Positions 21,172-32,754 of a DNA stretch of 64,000 nt are shown here, one piece after another; the stretch's first letter is position 1, and every line of letters begins with the position of its first letter. Made by a program: the position numbers and the translations under genes. Source of the stretch: Hofstenia miamia (taxonomy: Eukaryota; Xenacoelomorpha; Acoela; Hofsteniidae); contig CABFPE010000146.1 of the NCBI GenBank assembly GCA_900660155.1, positions 538,423 through 602,422 of the forward strand, written 5' to 3'. The notes under the pieces are model-generated. The model searched no databases. It was not told the origin of the DNA and saw nothing but the letters and a program-made list of their open reading frames with translations.

Positions 21172-22510
21172 ATGCTGGAGAGACACAAACAAATATTCAA
21201 CTATGGAGAAATAAGCATTGGTCAAGCAATAGGCAAAACACACAAGATAATAACAACAATGGACAAGCACATAAAGCTGCCAGTAAGGAAAGTGCCAGAG
21301 CAGATGAAAGATGAATACAACCACATACTAAATGAATTGATTGATAATAAGATAATTTGCCCAAGTGAAAGCCCATAGGCAGCACCAACAGTGTTCATGA
21401 AACAGGGAGAAAAGTATTGCCTCTGTTTAGACATCTGCAAACTGAACAAAGTGACAAAGAAGGACTAGTACCCCTTCCACATATAGAGGATATGTTATAT
21501 GATGCAAACAAACACAAATACTTTACATTGATAGACTTATGTAAGGCATATTGGCAGGTGAAAATGGAAGAACAGAATTCATAACACCATACAGACTGTA
21601 CAAATGGATATATATTCTGTTTGGATTGTGTAATGCACTGGTGACTTTTCAGAGATGCATCACAAAGTATTGAAGAATAAAACACATAGAATGGAAGATG
21701 GAGTTGACACTTACATAGACAACATAATAGTAACAAGCAATATGGTACAGGAGCATTTAGAGAAACTGGAAAGGACACTGACAATATTAGAGAAAGCAGG
21801 ACTTTGAATCAAGGAAAATAAGTGTGATATATTGAAGGAGAAGATAATATTTCTGGGAAGAGTGATTGAGAGAGGTAGAATTTGCATGAAGGACAACACA
21901 AGAGAGATGATCTGGAAAATAGAAAATCTGAATAACAAGAAGGATATACAGAGGATAATGGGATTTTTCAATTAATATGTAACCTTCATTCCAAACATTG
22001 CCAGAAAAACTGCCAAGATGACCAAACTCATGAGGAAATCAGTACCATTTGTATGGATGTGGCAAGAACAAGAGGAGTTGGACAACTTCAAGGAAGAATT
22101 AACAACATTACCATCATTAAACACACCAGATTACAATGAGAAATTTATTCTAGACTGTGATGCCAGCAAAGTGGCAATTGGAGCTACATTAGGACAATTG
22201 AGGAATGGGAAAGAGGTTTCCATACAATTCTTTAGTTGGAAACTAAAAGCAAGTGAAGAGAACTATGGGTCAACTAATTTGGAGATGTTGGCACTAATTG
22301 AAAGTATCAAGAAATTCAGGCACTTCTTAATTGGTAGAGAATTTAGAGTATGTACAGACAATAGTAGATTAGCCTGGCTAAAGAAATTCTCAGGGGACAA
22401 GTCTGGAATTGTATCACAATAGATAGAGTATTTGAATGAATTTACCTTCACAATCAAACACTGCAAAGGAAAATTACATAATAACACAGACTTCTGGACA
22501 TCCCTACCCA
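21172..22510 (+). pseudogene. Copy 1 pol: reverse transcriptase and RNase H, broken
   Basis: A segment near 21300-21370 corresponds to the start of Ty3/gypsy RT. It is followed by CLDICKLNKVT, a YPFPHIEDMLYDA-type block and DLCKAYWQV in shifting frames. The active site reads YIDN (about 21712-21730) instead of YxDD. RNase H is clearest at 22018-22422, with FILDCDASKVAIGATLG, a SWKLKASEENYGSTNLEMLA block and RVCTDNSRLAWLKKF. The connection segment contains a stop at GFFN*Y. It matches copy 2 block by block, and multiple stops make it non-functional. Confidence 0.8.
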
Positions 22511-22512
22511 AG

Positions 22513-23946
22513 TATGAAAGGGACATGGCAAAAGCAGATGGAGAGAAGAAGCAGTTTCAATTTCTAAAACATACAGAGTATGAAGGATTACCAGAGATAA
22601 ATGTGGACAAAAAGGGGCAAGTGGTTCTACCAATATTATTGAAGGAAGAAATATCTGACCAAGGCATAGTGGAGAAGCAGAGAGATGATGTGATTCTCAA
22701 TGAGATCATTAGAAAGCTAAAAGAACCATGAACAATACTATCAAAGCTGACAGCAAGCTATTATGAGCAGTATGAATGGTAACTCAATAATAACAGATTA
22801 GTATATGTTGAGGCTAAAAACAACAGGATTGCTATCCCTAACTACTATTAATCAGAACTCATAGGAAAAATACACAAAGAAGGCCACCTAGGAATAATGC
22901 ATAGAGAGAAAACTTTCAATTCAAGATTCATTACCACAGCAGTAAAGAAGGCAACAGAGGAGATAATAAACAAATGTATGACATGTTTATTGAACAACAA
23001 GCAACATTTCCCAGTGCAGAGGGCACCATTGGAAAAAATCATTGTGACACAACCAATTCTGATAATACATATCAATTTGGAAATGCTATCCAAGGACAAA
23101 TTGGGATTTCAGCATCTGTTGGTAATGGTAGACAAATTTTACCAAATATTCAAGAGTGATCCCAATGAAAAATACAACAGTGCAAACAACAATGGAAATA
23201 GTGTTGAAGGAATATATCTTGAAATTTGGCCCAATGGAAACAATAATAATGGATAAGTAACTGCAGTTTGAGAGTGGACTATTCCAGGAGATGGTGAAAC
23301 TGATGGAGATAGTGTGCAAATGAACAACAGCATACCACTCATAAGTAAACATAGCTGTAAAAAGGTGAAGCCAAACACTAATTAAATTGAAAAAATGGCA
23401 ACATTGAGAATAGGCAGAAACAAGTAGATAGAGGTAATTGAGATGGTAAAATACTTCAATAATACTTTGGTACATTCAACAATGGGAATGACCCCTTTCA
23501 AAGCAATCTTTGGCAGAGAGGCTGCCATGCCCCTATCAATGCAATATTTGAATTACAGTGAAAGAATGGATAATGAATTCATGAACCAACTAAGAAACAA
23601 AATCACAGCAATACATGAGATGATGTGCCTCAACATCAATAAGTCAGCTGTGAGACAACAATGTAATTATTATAGAAAAATCTATGGTAACACACATAAG
23701 GTAGGAGATAGAGTATACACATTCACACCAACAAAACTCACTGACACAAAGCAGGTTTGGAAACTAAAAACAGTATGGTCTGGGCCTCACAAAATAATAC
23801 AGACATTACTAAACAATGAGTACATGTTAGACAATAATAGACTATTACATTTTCAAAACCTCAAGAGAGTAATGGCAGACATCAAAGAAACAAAGATAGA
23901 TGTGAATGTTGAATTTAAAATAACTGAGTTAACAGAAATAAAATAG
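22513..23946 (+). pseudogene. Copy 1 pol: integrase, broken
   Basis: The HHCC zinc domain appears around 22880-23010 (HLGIMHREKTF ... NKCMTCLLNNKQHFP). The core follows at 23040-23400 with HINLEMLS in place of HIDL, and a broken AYHS-VN-AVKR stretch where DDE-type cores have their glutamate. The C-terminal part 23443-23946 is open and contains MGMTPFKAIFGREAAMPLS, then WSGPHKIIQT, the GPY/F module of gypsy integrases. The loss of the first catalytic Asp and the stops make it inactive. Confidence 0.78.
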
Positions 23947-24803
23947 TATACAATATGAATGATTTAGATAGGAAGACTTTGACAAAGAATTCACAGTGGA
24001 CATTGGAATTCAGAAGGAGAGAGAATACTGCCTCAAAGTGCAGCAAGAAATAAATATATATATGACCCTGAAATATGGGTTTTAAATTTACTAACTGAAT
24101 TTAGGAGAATAGAAGAACACAATTCACCAGCCATTGAGGAAATGAGTGCAATGCAATCAGAGAACCAAGGAACTCTCAACCACCAACAGGAGGAGGAGAG
24201 TAAGAAGAACTAATCAAACTGGAAATTGATTTGAGGGTGGAAGGGAAGAGAATGAGGAACTGACTAATATACAACTCAGAGTGAGAAGGCATCAAAGTAG
24301 TCCCCAAGGCTGAGTCAAGGGCAGGGAGACAAATGGACATAAAGCCTCTCCCACCAGAGATCTGCAAAGCCAATTCAAGGGCATGCAGAGAACTGGTGAA
24401 CAGCAACAAAATTTTCCTTCCAAAGGTCAACTTTGGTAATTCAAGGGAAGTGTGACAGACAGAGTTCCAGGGAAAGGTGAAAGTGGGGGAAGAACCATGA
24501 TGATATGGAAGTGATTCAAGGCTGATGGTATCAGAACAGAACCCACTACTGGTCAAGTGTTGACAGAGTCAACTGTGAACCAACTCAAGGGTGAAACAGT
24601 AGAGACTATCAGCACAGATTTACAGCCAATGGACAGTGAACTGAGCACCAGCAGAATGCCATTAAGGATGACCCAGCTACATGCCTCCTCAGAAACCACA
24701 TCAGAGCAAACAGTATGATCTAGAGAAAGAAAAAAGCAGATGTCTAAAATCAATGGAGAAGCTTTGCACCCCTACTTTATGGTGACCACAAAAATGAGAC
24801 ATA
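23947..24803 (+). other. Copy 1 region between integrase and third ORF
   Basis: About 850 bases with no intact frame separate integrase from the third ORF. A matching ORF-poor gap of about 590 bases lies in copy 2 (41687-42272). Several near-repeats of a CAACTCAAGGG-like motif (about 24300-24600) are visible. Their role is unknown. Confidence 0.4.
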
Positions 24804-26290
24804 ATGAATTCAAAAAACTTTTTGCTGGAGACAAAAGTCCACAAAAGGAAAGTCATGAAAATAGAGGGAAGAAACCTACTATTAGTATTAGACACCAACA
24901 ATAGACCCATGGTGAACATGATAATCAGCTACCTGATAGAGATAAATGAAATGCTGAAAAGGCCATATATGTGTAGCATGGTGCACATAACATTCAATGA
25001 AGATTTTACTCTCAAAGCAACACAAAGCATTATGGCATATATAAATCAAATAGCAGAAATCCACAAAGTTAACATTGACAAACATAATCAAACAATCATA
25101 CACATATTAAGAAAGAAAGAATACAATAAAAATCTTGAAAAGCAGTTGGATCAAACACTAAGAATGGTGAAAGTACAGAAAATTCATATCATAATTATAA
25201 CAAAATCAACACTGGAAGACATCCCCAAACATCTGCTAAATACCTGCATGTAAGTCCAAAATGTATTTCTCTAGAAAAAGGAATCAACAGATACAATGAT
25301 ACCAGAATTAATTTGCTTTGACCTACAAATAGAGTATTGGGTGTGAGTCTACAGAATCACAGTTGATCAATGCATTGCAATTAACTTTTACAAGCAAGTC
25401 AAAACAGTATAACTTACAATGTATGATGAAGGTTATGAGAAAGCTAATACACTTTTTATTAAGTGCAGTCAAAATCAATGACAAGAACACTTAAAACAAA
25501 TTGAGAAAATCTGGGAGAACATGAAGTTACAACAGAAGACAGAGGAAGAATGGCCAGTAATAAAGATAGAAGCACCATTGCAAAAATTCCACAAAACAAT
25601 AGAGGTGGCCCTAGCAGAGGTAAATCATGCATACAAACTCAACATAAGAAAAGACTTCAAAGGGTTAATATTTGAAGAAAAGAATGTGCCAGAGATACAT
25701 TAAAGAACAACAGCCTGGCTAAAAGCAATCTTCACAATGGAAGAGAAGGAAATCAACCTGCCAATAACACTGCAGATGAGACACAAACTAGCAAGAGCAA
25801 AAAGATTCAAAATAGCATTATCTCTGATCAACACACAAACAAAGAACTGGCTTTTAAAAGGAAATGTTGAAAAAATGGAATCTCTGGATAAAACACAAAA
25901 GCCAATGCAAATAATAGAAAAAGCAATCAGCCAGATCATAGTGAACAGGAGTCTCATGGAAAAATATCAATAGTGGAAATAGTGAACAATACAGGAATAT
26001 GTCCAAGTGAACTGTCAATATTCAAAGAGCCATTGAAGAAATATATGTGCAGTGCAATGTCTGAAACACATTTAACAACTTGAGAAGCAACCATGTCTAA
26101 CAACTAAGAAAATAATCAAAAGAAAACTGGCAAACACAGAAGATATAAGAAAATCAATAACAAATAAAAGTGTGCAGCAGACTCTTGAAGAAACAATGGA
26201 AAGATACAAAATGGATAGTCTGTGATGCTCATTTACTAAGATAATAAAAAGTGCTGAAATGATGAAAAAGGGCAGGATAACAGAGCCCAT
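24804..26290 (+). pseudogene. Third ORF of gypsy-like family, copy 1, interrupted
   Basis: Several open segments (24804-25253, 25521-25703, 25737-25973 and shorter) align in order with the large ORF downstream of pol in copy 2. Examples are LDTNNRPMVNMIISY versus IDASRHPKVNTIIGY, FEEKNVPEI versus FTEKNLPDI, KNWLLKGN versus KNWLLYKC, GICPSELSIF versus GICPLDINIF and IIKSAEMMKKGRI versus FIKSAQHINKEGK. Stops and frameshifts break it, and an inverted LTR truncates it at 26292. No known domain is recognised. Confidence 0.7.
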
Positions 26291-26292
26291 AG

Positions 26293-27273
26293 TGTAGAAT
26301 CAAAGGGGAGCTCTGGCTACTCAAGCAGTACTGGGAAACTCAAGAGTTAATATCAAAGGTTGCAGAGGCTACCATTGTAGAGAGTGACCTGCATTCTAGC
26401 AAAAGAAAGAACATTGGTGGTTCACTGATTCACTAAAGAAAAACAGAAACTATCCACAGAGAACAGACTTCCAGCAGTGACCAATTCACACAGCATCATG
26501 CTGAAGCCATATCCATGAAGCCATCTTTACTTGCCAAGGTGCTAATTGTGTGTCTCAAGTATTAATTTCTAGCTCAAATAAACAATTTACCTCAGAGTTC
26601 TATTATCTCAGCTCATGTAAATAAATAATAAAACAAAAGGCACATAATTACTGTGCATTCACATTTGCCAAAGCATAGTATATTTGCAGTGTGTTGTTAT
26701 TAAGTGCATGAACAAAATGAAATGATCAAATTAAAAGATGTTATTCCCTACACATACACATAGCCATAACCTAAAGTGACCATGATTTGGGCTGCCAAAT
26801 GTTAAAGGGCTAGTTTTCAAGTGGCACAAATGGAGTATCTCCCAAATTGTTGCCAGACCTTAAGCAAGATTTATTATACAGAAATTCATAATGACCTAAA
26901 AGGGATTTGCATATAAATAAATCAAAAAAGATCAAACACTATTGGATGAGACAAATTATATTGTGCAATCACTACAGTTTCCTCATGTATTTATAACAAT
27001 TTCATCAAATTATTACCTGTTACATGTTTACAAAACATTGCATGAAATTCCCTCACAAATTAAATGAGTAATAACACATATGACTCAAATCAAGGGGACA
27101 ATAATAAAATGATAATAAAACTGCACTCAAAAATACAAAGAATTAAACAATAATAAATTGATAAATGGAAAACAACAATCATTTCATCATGATGATGTAA
27201 TCACTAACCTAGAGTTGAAAATTAATCAGAAATAATTGAAATAATTAAACTAGGGGCCCTGAGTGATTCTACA
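26293..27273 (-). repeat. LTR in inverted orientation
   Basis: On the minus strand it begins TGTAGAATCACTCAGGG at 27273 and ends TTTGATTCTACA at 26293 (981 bp). It is collinear with the LTR at 18330-19260. A purine run (GCAATGGGGGCA) precedes it on the minus strand as the polypurine tract. It is therefore the 3' LTR of a minus-oriented element. Confidence 0.85.
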
Positions 27274-27448
27274 TGCCCCCATTGCATGGTTAATCTTTTG
27301 GTAACAGTTGGACAGTGGGGCCTGATAACAACTTTTGTGTCTCCTCCACCATTTTGATAGCAAGGACATTGTCCCAGGATGAGACTTCAGCATACCTAGG
27401 GTGCCTGGTAATCTGCATCAGTATCTCTTGTTGTTTGATGGCTTTGTT

Positions 27449-29908
27449 TCATAGATGGAAGAACTCAATTTCAGGCATGTGAGAGCTGATCAGGCAATTT
27501 CTTTGTAAATTATTGAGTGTCCTCATGAAGGTATCATAAAACCACTTGTAGAGCCAGAGACCTTTCAAGGCAATCATGAGAGTCATGAGTGTGTCTGTGT
27601 CTAAAGTGTGTGTGTCCTTTGCACTGATCCAGGTATTGGGATAGAAGTGAGTGAAGACTTCACATAGTGATCCCATTTGAGTAGCATGGTCCATAAAAAG
27701 AGAGCAATACTTGTTGACTTGTTGGAGAGTAATCTCTTCTGGATTGTTCATGTTGGCCTTCAGCATAGTAATGATTTTGATTCTTTTTGTGACATCATAA
27801 TAGCATGTTGATCCACATCATGTCTCCTGAAGGTTGAAATAATATGAGGACATGTGGATCTTGTGATCTGATCTTAGTGTGGATCTTCTGAAGTTGTGCC
27901 AAGACCAGCTGCCCCTTTTAAAAAATGTCTTTGATGGTTAACTTGCCATTGATGAAAATGCATTCAGGATTGCTGCTGTCTATTAGGGTGTCCTTTGTCT
28001 CTTTATATTCTTTCATCTGCATTGCCTTAGTGATCTCTGTTGCAGTAGATATGCAGTTAATTTTATTGGACAAGTGGGAAAAACATATTTCTGCACCCTT
28101 TCTTCACTCTCCAAGATGGTAAGATTAGTGGTGTCATTAGGCACAGTGGAGGTATGCAGAGCAAATTGTTCTTCTCAGCATTAGTCTCTAACTGCTCAAA
28201 CTCAACCTTTTTCTTTAGCATGGTGGTCCCAATCATGACAGGGTAATTAATTTTAGCATTCTTGATCAAATCCCAAAAGGTACTCCTTAATCCATGTTCA
28301 GAGAGCTTCATAACCTGAGTAGAGCAGCAGTGCATTCTACATCCAAGGCTATTTCTTGCCCAGGCAATTGTAGAAGCACTGGCTCCTCCTTTGTAAACAT
28401 ATCCATGAGGCACCATTTCATAAGGCCCAGTATATTGTTATCACAGTTACTCTCAATGATGCATTCAGCTATCACAAGTTTCTTGGTGAACACCTCAGAA
28501 TGGTGTTCAATGGTAAGTATGCACTCATCTTTGGTAATGGACCAGGCAGGTGTGGGGACAGGGGAGGTTGTGACTCTGGAATACTTCTGTAGGTTATGGC
28601 CTTAATGAGGGCCTTAGTGCTGGGTGAGACCTCAATAGGGAATGAAGACAATAGCTCTTCTTCACTGTAAAATTGCTCTGGGGAGTGCATCATCTGCTCA
28701 ATAACTGTGAGTGGAATGACTTTGCCATCTTTGGCTGCATGCCTCCTAGTCTCAGCTATTTTATTATAGGGTAGTTTATCTTCTCCAGATTGAACAGAAT
28801 CTCAGTTTTCATATGAATATTGTAATGGTTAACAAGCTCCAAGAACTGCTGAGTGGACCCAGGTTCTCAATGGAAAAGATGATTCATGCAGAGCAGAGCA
28901 TACTCTGAATTAAGTGATGGAAATTTGGTTTTTGCTATGGCTCCCCAAATATACTTTTTGAGGGTATCAGAAAAAATGTTAAGATCTGAAAATGCAACAC
29001 TGAGATGATTTACAATCATTTGTGGTGCAAACACCCTAGAGGGCTGCTGGTCCCTATCAACCATGCATAGTACTTCTTTAAATGCTCCATTGCTTTTTTG
29101 TTTTGGAAGGGGGACACTGGTAAAGAACATGCACATAGCAGCCAATTCTTCACTTCCCAGGCTGCAGGACAAATGGCAAGTTTGTGGGTGCATAACCTTG
29201 CTAACTTCTCTTGAGCATGTTGGTTGAGAGGTACTTGAAGCTGGGTATCACTAGTCAGAAAAATTGTGAGGACCCAAATGGCTCCATGAGATTGGATAGC
29301 TGGGGCGAATTTTTCAGAGAATAACTTTTCTGCAAAGTTTTGTTGATCCTGTGAAATGTAGGATATGCACAGTTCCACAAGTAGTTGCTCCACTGATCTT
29401 GTGTACTGCATGTTCAGGCTGCAAGTCCTAATAGTTGGCCACTCAGTTTCAGGCTTCTGTCTGCCTTGAGTAATGTCCAGATTCCATCAATTTCAGCTAG
29501 GGTGGTTGTGCACTGAGAGAAAGTGAAGTTAACATGAATATCAGTGACTGTTGTGAGACCAGGTAGATTAATGTTAATTGACTCAAGAGTCTGAGCATGG
29601 ACAGCAGCATTGATAATTATTCTTGTATCAATGGCAAGGCAATGCATAGGGATTTTTTTGCAAAGCAAGAGATTGGTGTATATCAGCTTAGTTATTGAAA
29701 TAATGTTTGTATGATACATACTCACTGGCTGATAATAGTTACTATATAAAATTGTAAAGTTTTCCATTTGGAAGTGGAGGTTTTCAACCTGCTCAAGGAT
29801 TTCATCCTGATACTCTTCTTTAAAAAACATGGCAAGGCAGATATTTTCAACTTTTACAAGCCTATACACAATCTTGATCTTCTCCATGATCTTGGGATTC
29901 ATGAGCAA
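27449..29908 (-). pseudogene. Third ORF of gypsy-like family, inverted copy
   Basis: A series of open segments (29908-29414, 29411-29016, 29193-28867, 28693-28472, 28493-28308, 28416-28063, 27766-27449) follows the same order as the copy 2 ORF. Good anchors are KVENICLAMFF versus KVEGIRLIMIV, TVTDIHVNFTFSQ versus TVTDMHVSFTFAQ, WEVKNWLLCACS versus WKVKNWLLYKCS, PEQFYSEEELLSS versus PEQFYREEELLAS, and DTLMTLMIALKGLWLY versus DAMMTLMIALKGLWLY. Protein blocks stay similar despite frameshifts. No membrane segment or signal peptide is evident, and the function is unknown. Confidence 0.75.
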
Positions 29909-29940
29909 CTATGAAAAATTCATGAAAAAATAGCAAGTAC

Positions 29941-30520
29941 AAACCCTTGAGTGTTAATTTTATTTCAGGCAGCTGGGGATTTAATATGGATCAACAATGT
30001 TGAGAACATCACCTGATATTATGATGTCACAAAAAGAATAGAGATCATAACAATGCTCCCTACTGATGCATCTGATCCTGATGAAATAACATTAAATCAA
30101 GCACAAGAATTTTGCTCACTTTTTGTTGATCATACTACCAGATTGGGGTCTTTGAGAGAGGTTTTTGTACATTTTTACCCAGATACCACAATCAGAGCTG
30201 AAGACACACATACTTCTGACACAGATGCAATGATGCCTCTAATGATAGCTCTCAAAGGATTCTGGCTGTATGAAAGGTTTTATGACACCTTCACCTGTTG
30301 ATTAAACAACTTAAGATGCAACTGTCCAATTAGCTCTTGAATGCCTGCACTCCAGTTCTTCAGATTAAGAGATGAGGTTGTAACTCAGAGAGAAGTACTC
30401 ATGCAAGTCACAAGTAAACCCCAGTATGCAGAAGTTCAAAATTGGTAAGGAGTTTTAGCAATCAAAATGATAACAGCAACTCAGGACCAGCTCTCCAATT
30501 GCTACTGCAGAATTAATTTG
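29941..30520 (+). pseudogene. Third ORF C-terminal fragment, third copy
   Basis: It resumes with AADLIW (in place of AGDLMW) and INNVENI, and has an open segment 30053-30301 holding SDPDEITLNQAQEFCSLF and LMIALKGFWLYERFYDTF, as in the C-terminal quarter of copy 2's ORF. It leads directly to a polypurine tract (GAGCAAGGGGG) and an LTR. The intervening part of the ORF is missing, so it is not simply the continuation of copy 1. Confidence 0.75.
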
Positions 30521-30532
30521 AGCAAGGGGGTG

Positions 30533-31436
30533 TGTAGAATCACTCAGGGAAAATTTTGTGATTATTATTTCTTGAATTATATTTGCAATAATGTCAGTAT
30601 GACATAAAGTCTTATTTTGGTTTTAGTTTACAAAAACAATTTAATGTCCCCTTGCTTAGGTGCTATGTATTATAATTGTTCAAATGAAATTGTGAGGGAA
30701 AAATATGACATGATTATCATATGATCTTTAATTGTAAACAAAGACAGGTAATAATTTGAATTGTATAAATTGAGCAACAATGTAGAGAATGGTTAATAGA
30801 TTTTATCTAGCTTCAACTACTGTTTACCTTTTATTTTATTAACTTTCTTTTTCTATATGCAAATAACTGTGTAAGTTATGTCAATAATTTGGGAGTACTT
30901 TCCTCAAGTACTGACACAAAACATAGTGTCTAGAGATCCATCTAGCTCAAATTGTGGACCTTTTAGGTTATGTATATGGCTATGTATAGAGAAATAATAA
31001 ACCTGTCATTCTATTTCAACAAGTACATGCACCTATAACTGATTACACTGTGATGATATTATACCATTGGTTAGCACAAATGCATGGCAACTACATGCTA
31101 GTATTTAGTGAGCTGAGAGATAACAATGTTAATGAGATGTTTATTTTTAGTGATGAGATAGATAATAAAATGTGAGACAATTAGGGTAGCACCATTCACT
31201 CAAGTTAAGCACTTCTCTTTTTGGATATCACTTCAGCTGGAAGCCATAGAAATTGGTCATCTTGGATTTTACCTAAAAAGTCTTAGTTAATTGGATGAAT
31301 TACCAATGTTTGTTTGAATAAATTCTCTATGTTTATTTACTGGAATCAGGGCTGTTATAATAAGGTCACTACTACAACCTTCTGCCATAACAATGAGTTC
31401 TATAGTGTAATTAGATTTCCAGCCCATGATTCTACA
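30533..31436 (+). repeat. LTR of third gypsy-like copy
   Basis: Starts TGTAGAATCACTCAGGG just after the polypurine tract and ends CAGCCCATGATTCTACA (904 bp). Its second half (GTGAGCTGAGAGATAACAAT..., GGGTAGCACCA) resembles the LTR at 35122-35827 more closely than that of copy 1, so it represents another subfamily. Confidence 0.8.
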
Positions 31437-32106
31437 GAAAGTTCATGTGAAGCAAATCAGCAAAACCCAGAAGAAACATTAAATTATCCTGCATATGTAA
31501 AATCCAGAATGCTGATAGTATTAGGTGAAAATTCCAAATGAATATTCATAGAAGGCAACATAACTCTAAACCATCTGATGAAGAATGCATGAGCAGATTA
31601 AAGTAGCAAAAGTGAAAGTAGAAGCCACAATGACAAGAACAATGATCCTAGATGCTAGATTAAATGTCATAGTGTGGTTAGACATGTTTGAAGGACAAGT
31701 ACAAGTATTATGATATGTCAAAAAGAATAGAATATTCAGGCAACCATAAATGATCTGAAAAGAACTTAAGTTTCATTTAGAAAGACATAGTTAACCCCAT
31801 CAAATTGGTGAAATGTTTTTAAATTATTTTACCACAACAGCAAATTTGATGTATCACTAGCACATTTGGTGGCAATTGATGCATAGATGATTATGATTAT
31901 TTTGAGATATTCATGGAAGGACTTAATAATCTATGAATAATGATAATGATTAATACAGACAGTGAAATGGAGATCATACTAAAATTGACAAAAGAGCAGA
32001 AATATAGAGCACTACAATGGAAGGACTCACAAGCAAACACTGATAAAAGAAGCACACAAGTTAGTACATAGACAAAGAGTAAAGCTCTTGGAGTAAAAAC
32101 TAAGCT
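31437..32106 (+). other. Degenerate element DNA, internal region with purine tract
   Basis: A-rich DNA with stop-riddled frames (one encodes KALGVKTKLEGA at the end) runs to AAGCTAGAAGGGGCA, which looks like a polypurine tract. It is probably the 3' end of another LTR element, but no family was recognised. Confidence 0.35.
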
Positions 32107-32470
32107 AGAAGGGGCATGTGATAGAATGTAAGCATAAAGGCCTTCCTGTCAGCCTCATTTTCCAATCAAAAGATGCAAGTGTAAAGGCACCTCTTCTGAT
32201 CATGTACATTTAAATCAATTTTAATCAGAAAAATGATTAGTGGTTTTTAATTGTAAATTTATTAGCAGTTTTGTTAAAACAAGTAAAAAAATAATTTGGC
32301 TGAAAGTTGAATGCTTGACTTTTGACTGAAGTAATGACTAAATATTAATTTGAAATTACAGAGATCATCTGATCAACCAGAAAGGAATTGGTAGAACTGT
32401 TAGTGATTTATAAATACCTGTAAATTGTTATTGAAAGCTAACCATTTCATAACATATTCATTATCAATAA
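32107..32470 (+). repeat. Candidate LTR of an unidentified element
   Basis: It begins TGTGATAGAATGTAAGC directly after a purine-rich AGAAGGGGCA. It contains TTATAAATACC (TATA-like) near 32410 and ATCAATAAATT near 32463 as a possible polyadenylation signal. The end point and a second copy are not seen in the window. Confidence 0.3.
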
Positions 32471-32754
32471 ATTCATATTGGAGTTCAGTTCAATTTATCT
32501 TAAATAATTATTATGTGGAATTATCAAAATGTTTATAATCAGCTAAATTTCTACATGGCAATGGTGGTGGTGATTCACTGGTTAATATCAATGGTGTTGT
32601 GTAATATCAAAAAAGAAATAGAAGGCAATGAAAATATGATGACTAACTAACAAAATCTTATCTTTACATAGATGATCCCTTTGCTTATAATTGCTGATTT
32701 TTGGTTGAAACTACAAGTTAAAATTTATTCTAGAAGTGAATGCTAATAACATAA

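Larger units (their letters stand above)
18330..26292 (+). mobile_element. Gypsy-like LTR retrotransposon copy 1 (old, interrupted)
   Basis: Order on the plus strand: LTR, MITE insertion at about 19.33-19.71 kb, degenerate leader/gag region, pol (21.2-23.95 kb), third ORF (24.8-26.29 kb). The third ORF breaks off where an inverted LTR of the same family begins. Coding parts carry many stops and frameshifts, and CpG is almost absent, both signs of long residence. Its own 3' LTR is not attached here. Confidence 0.75.
26293..29910 (-). mobile_element. Inverted 3' half of a gypsy-like element (third ORF plus LTR)
   Basis: The minus strand holds the third ORF from about residue 95 onward (29908 to 27449), a polypurine tract and the 3' LTR. 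No pol or 5' LTR is attached. It interrupts copy 1 within its third ORF. This could be a 5'-truncated insertion, a nested element later cut down, or an inversion. Confidence 0.75.

Noticed and set aside
20789-23475. Numerous minus-strand ORFs across copy 1
   Set aside because: All lie opposite recognisable pol or third-ORF segments, so they are antisense shadows of A-rich coding DNA.
18330-31436. Treating 18330-31436 as one intact element between two LTRs
   Set aside because: The outer LTRs belong to different subfamilies, flanking bases do not form a target duplication, and the third ORF is discontinuous. It is a composite.
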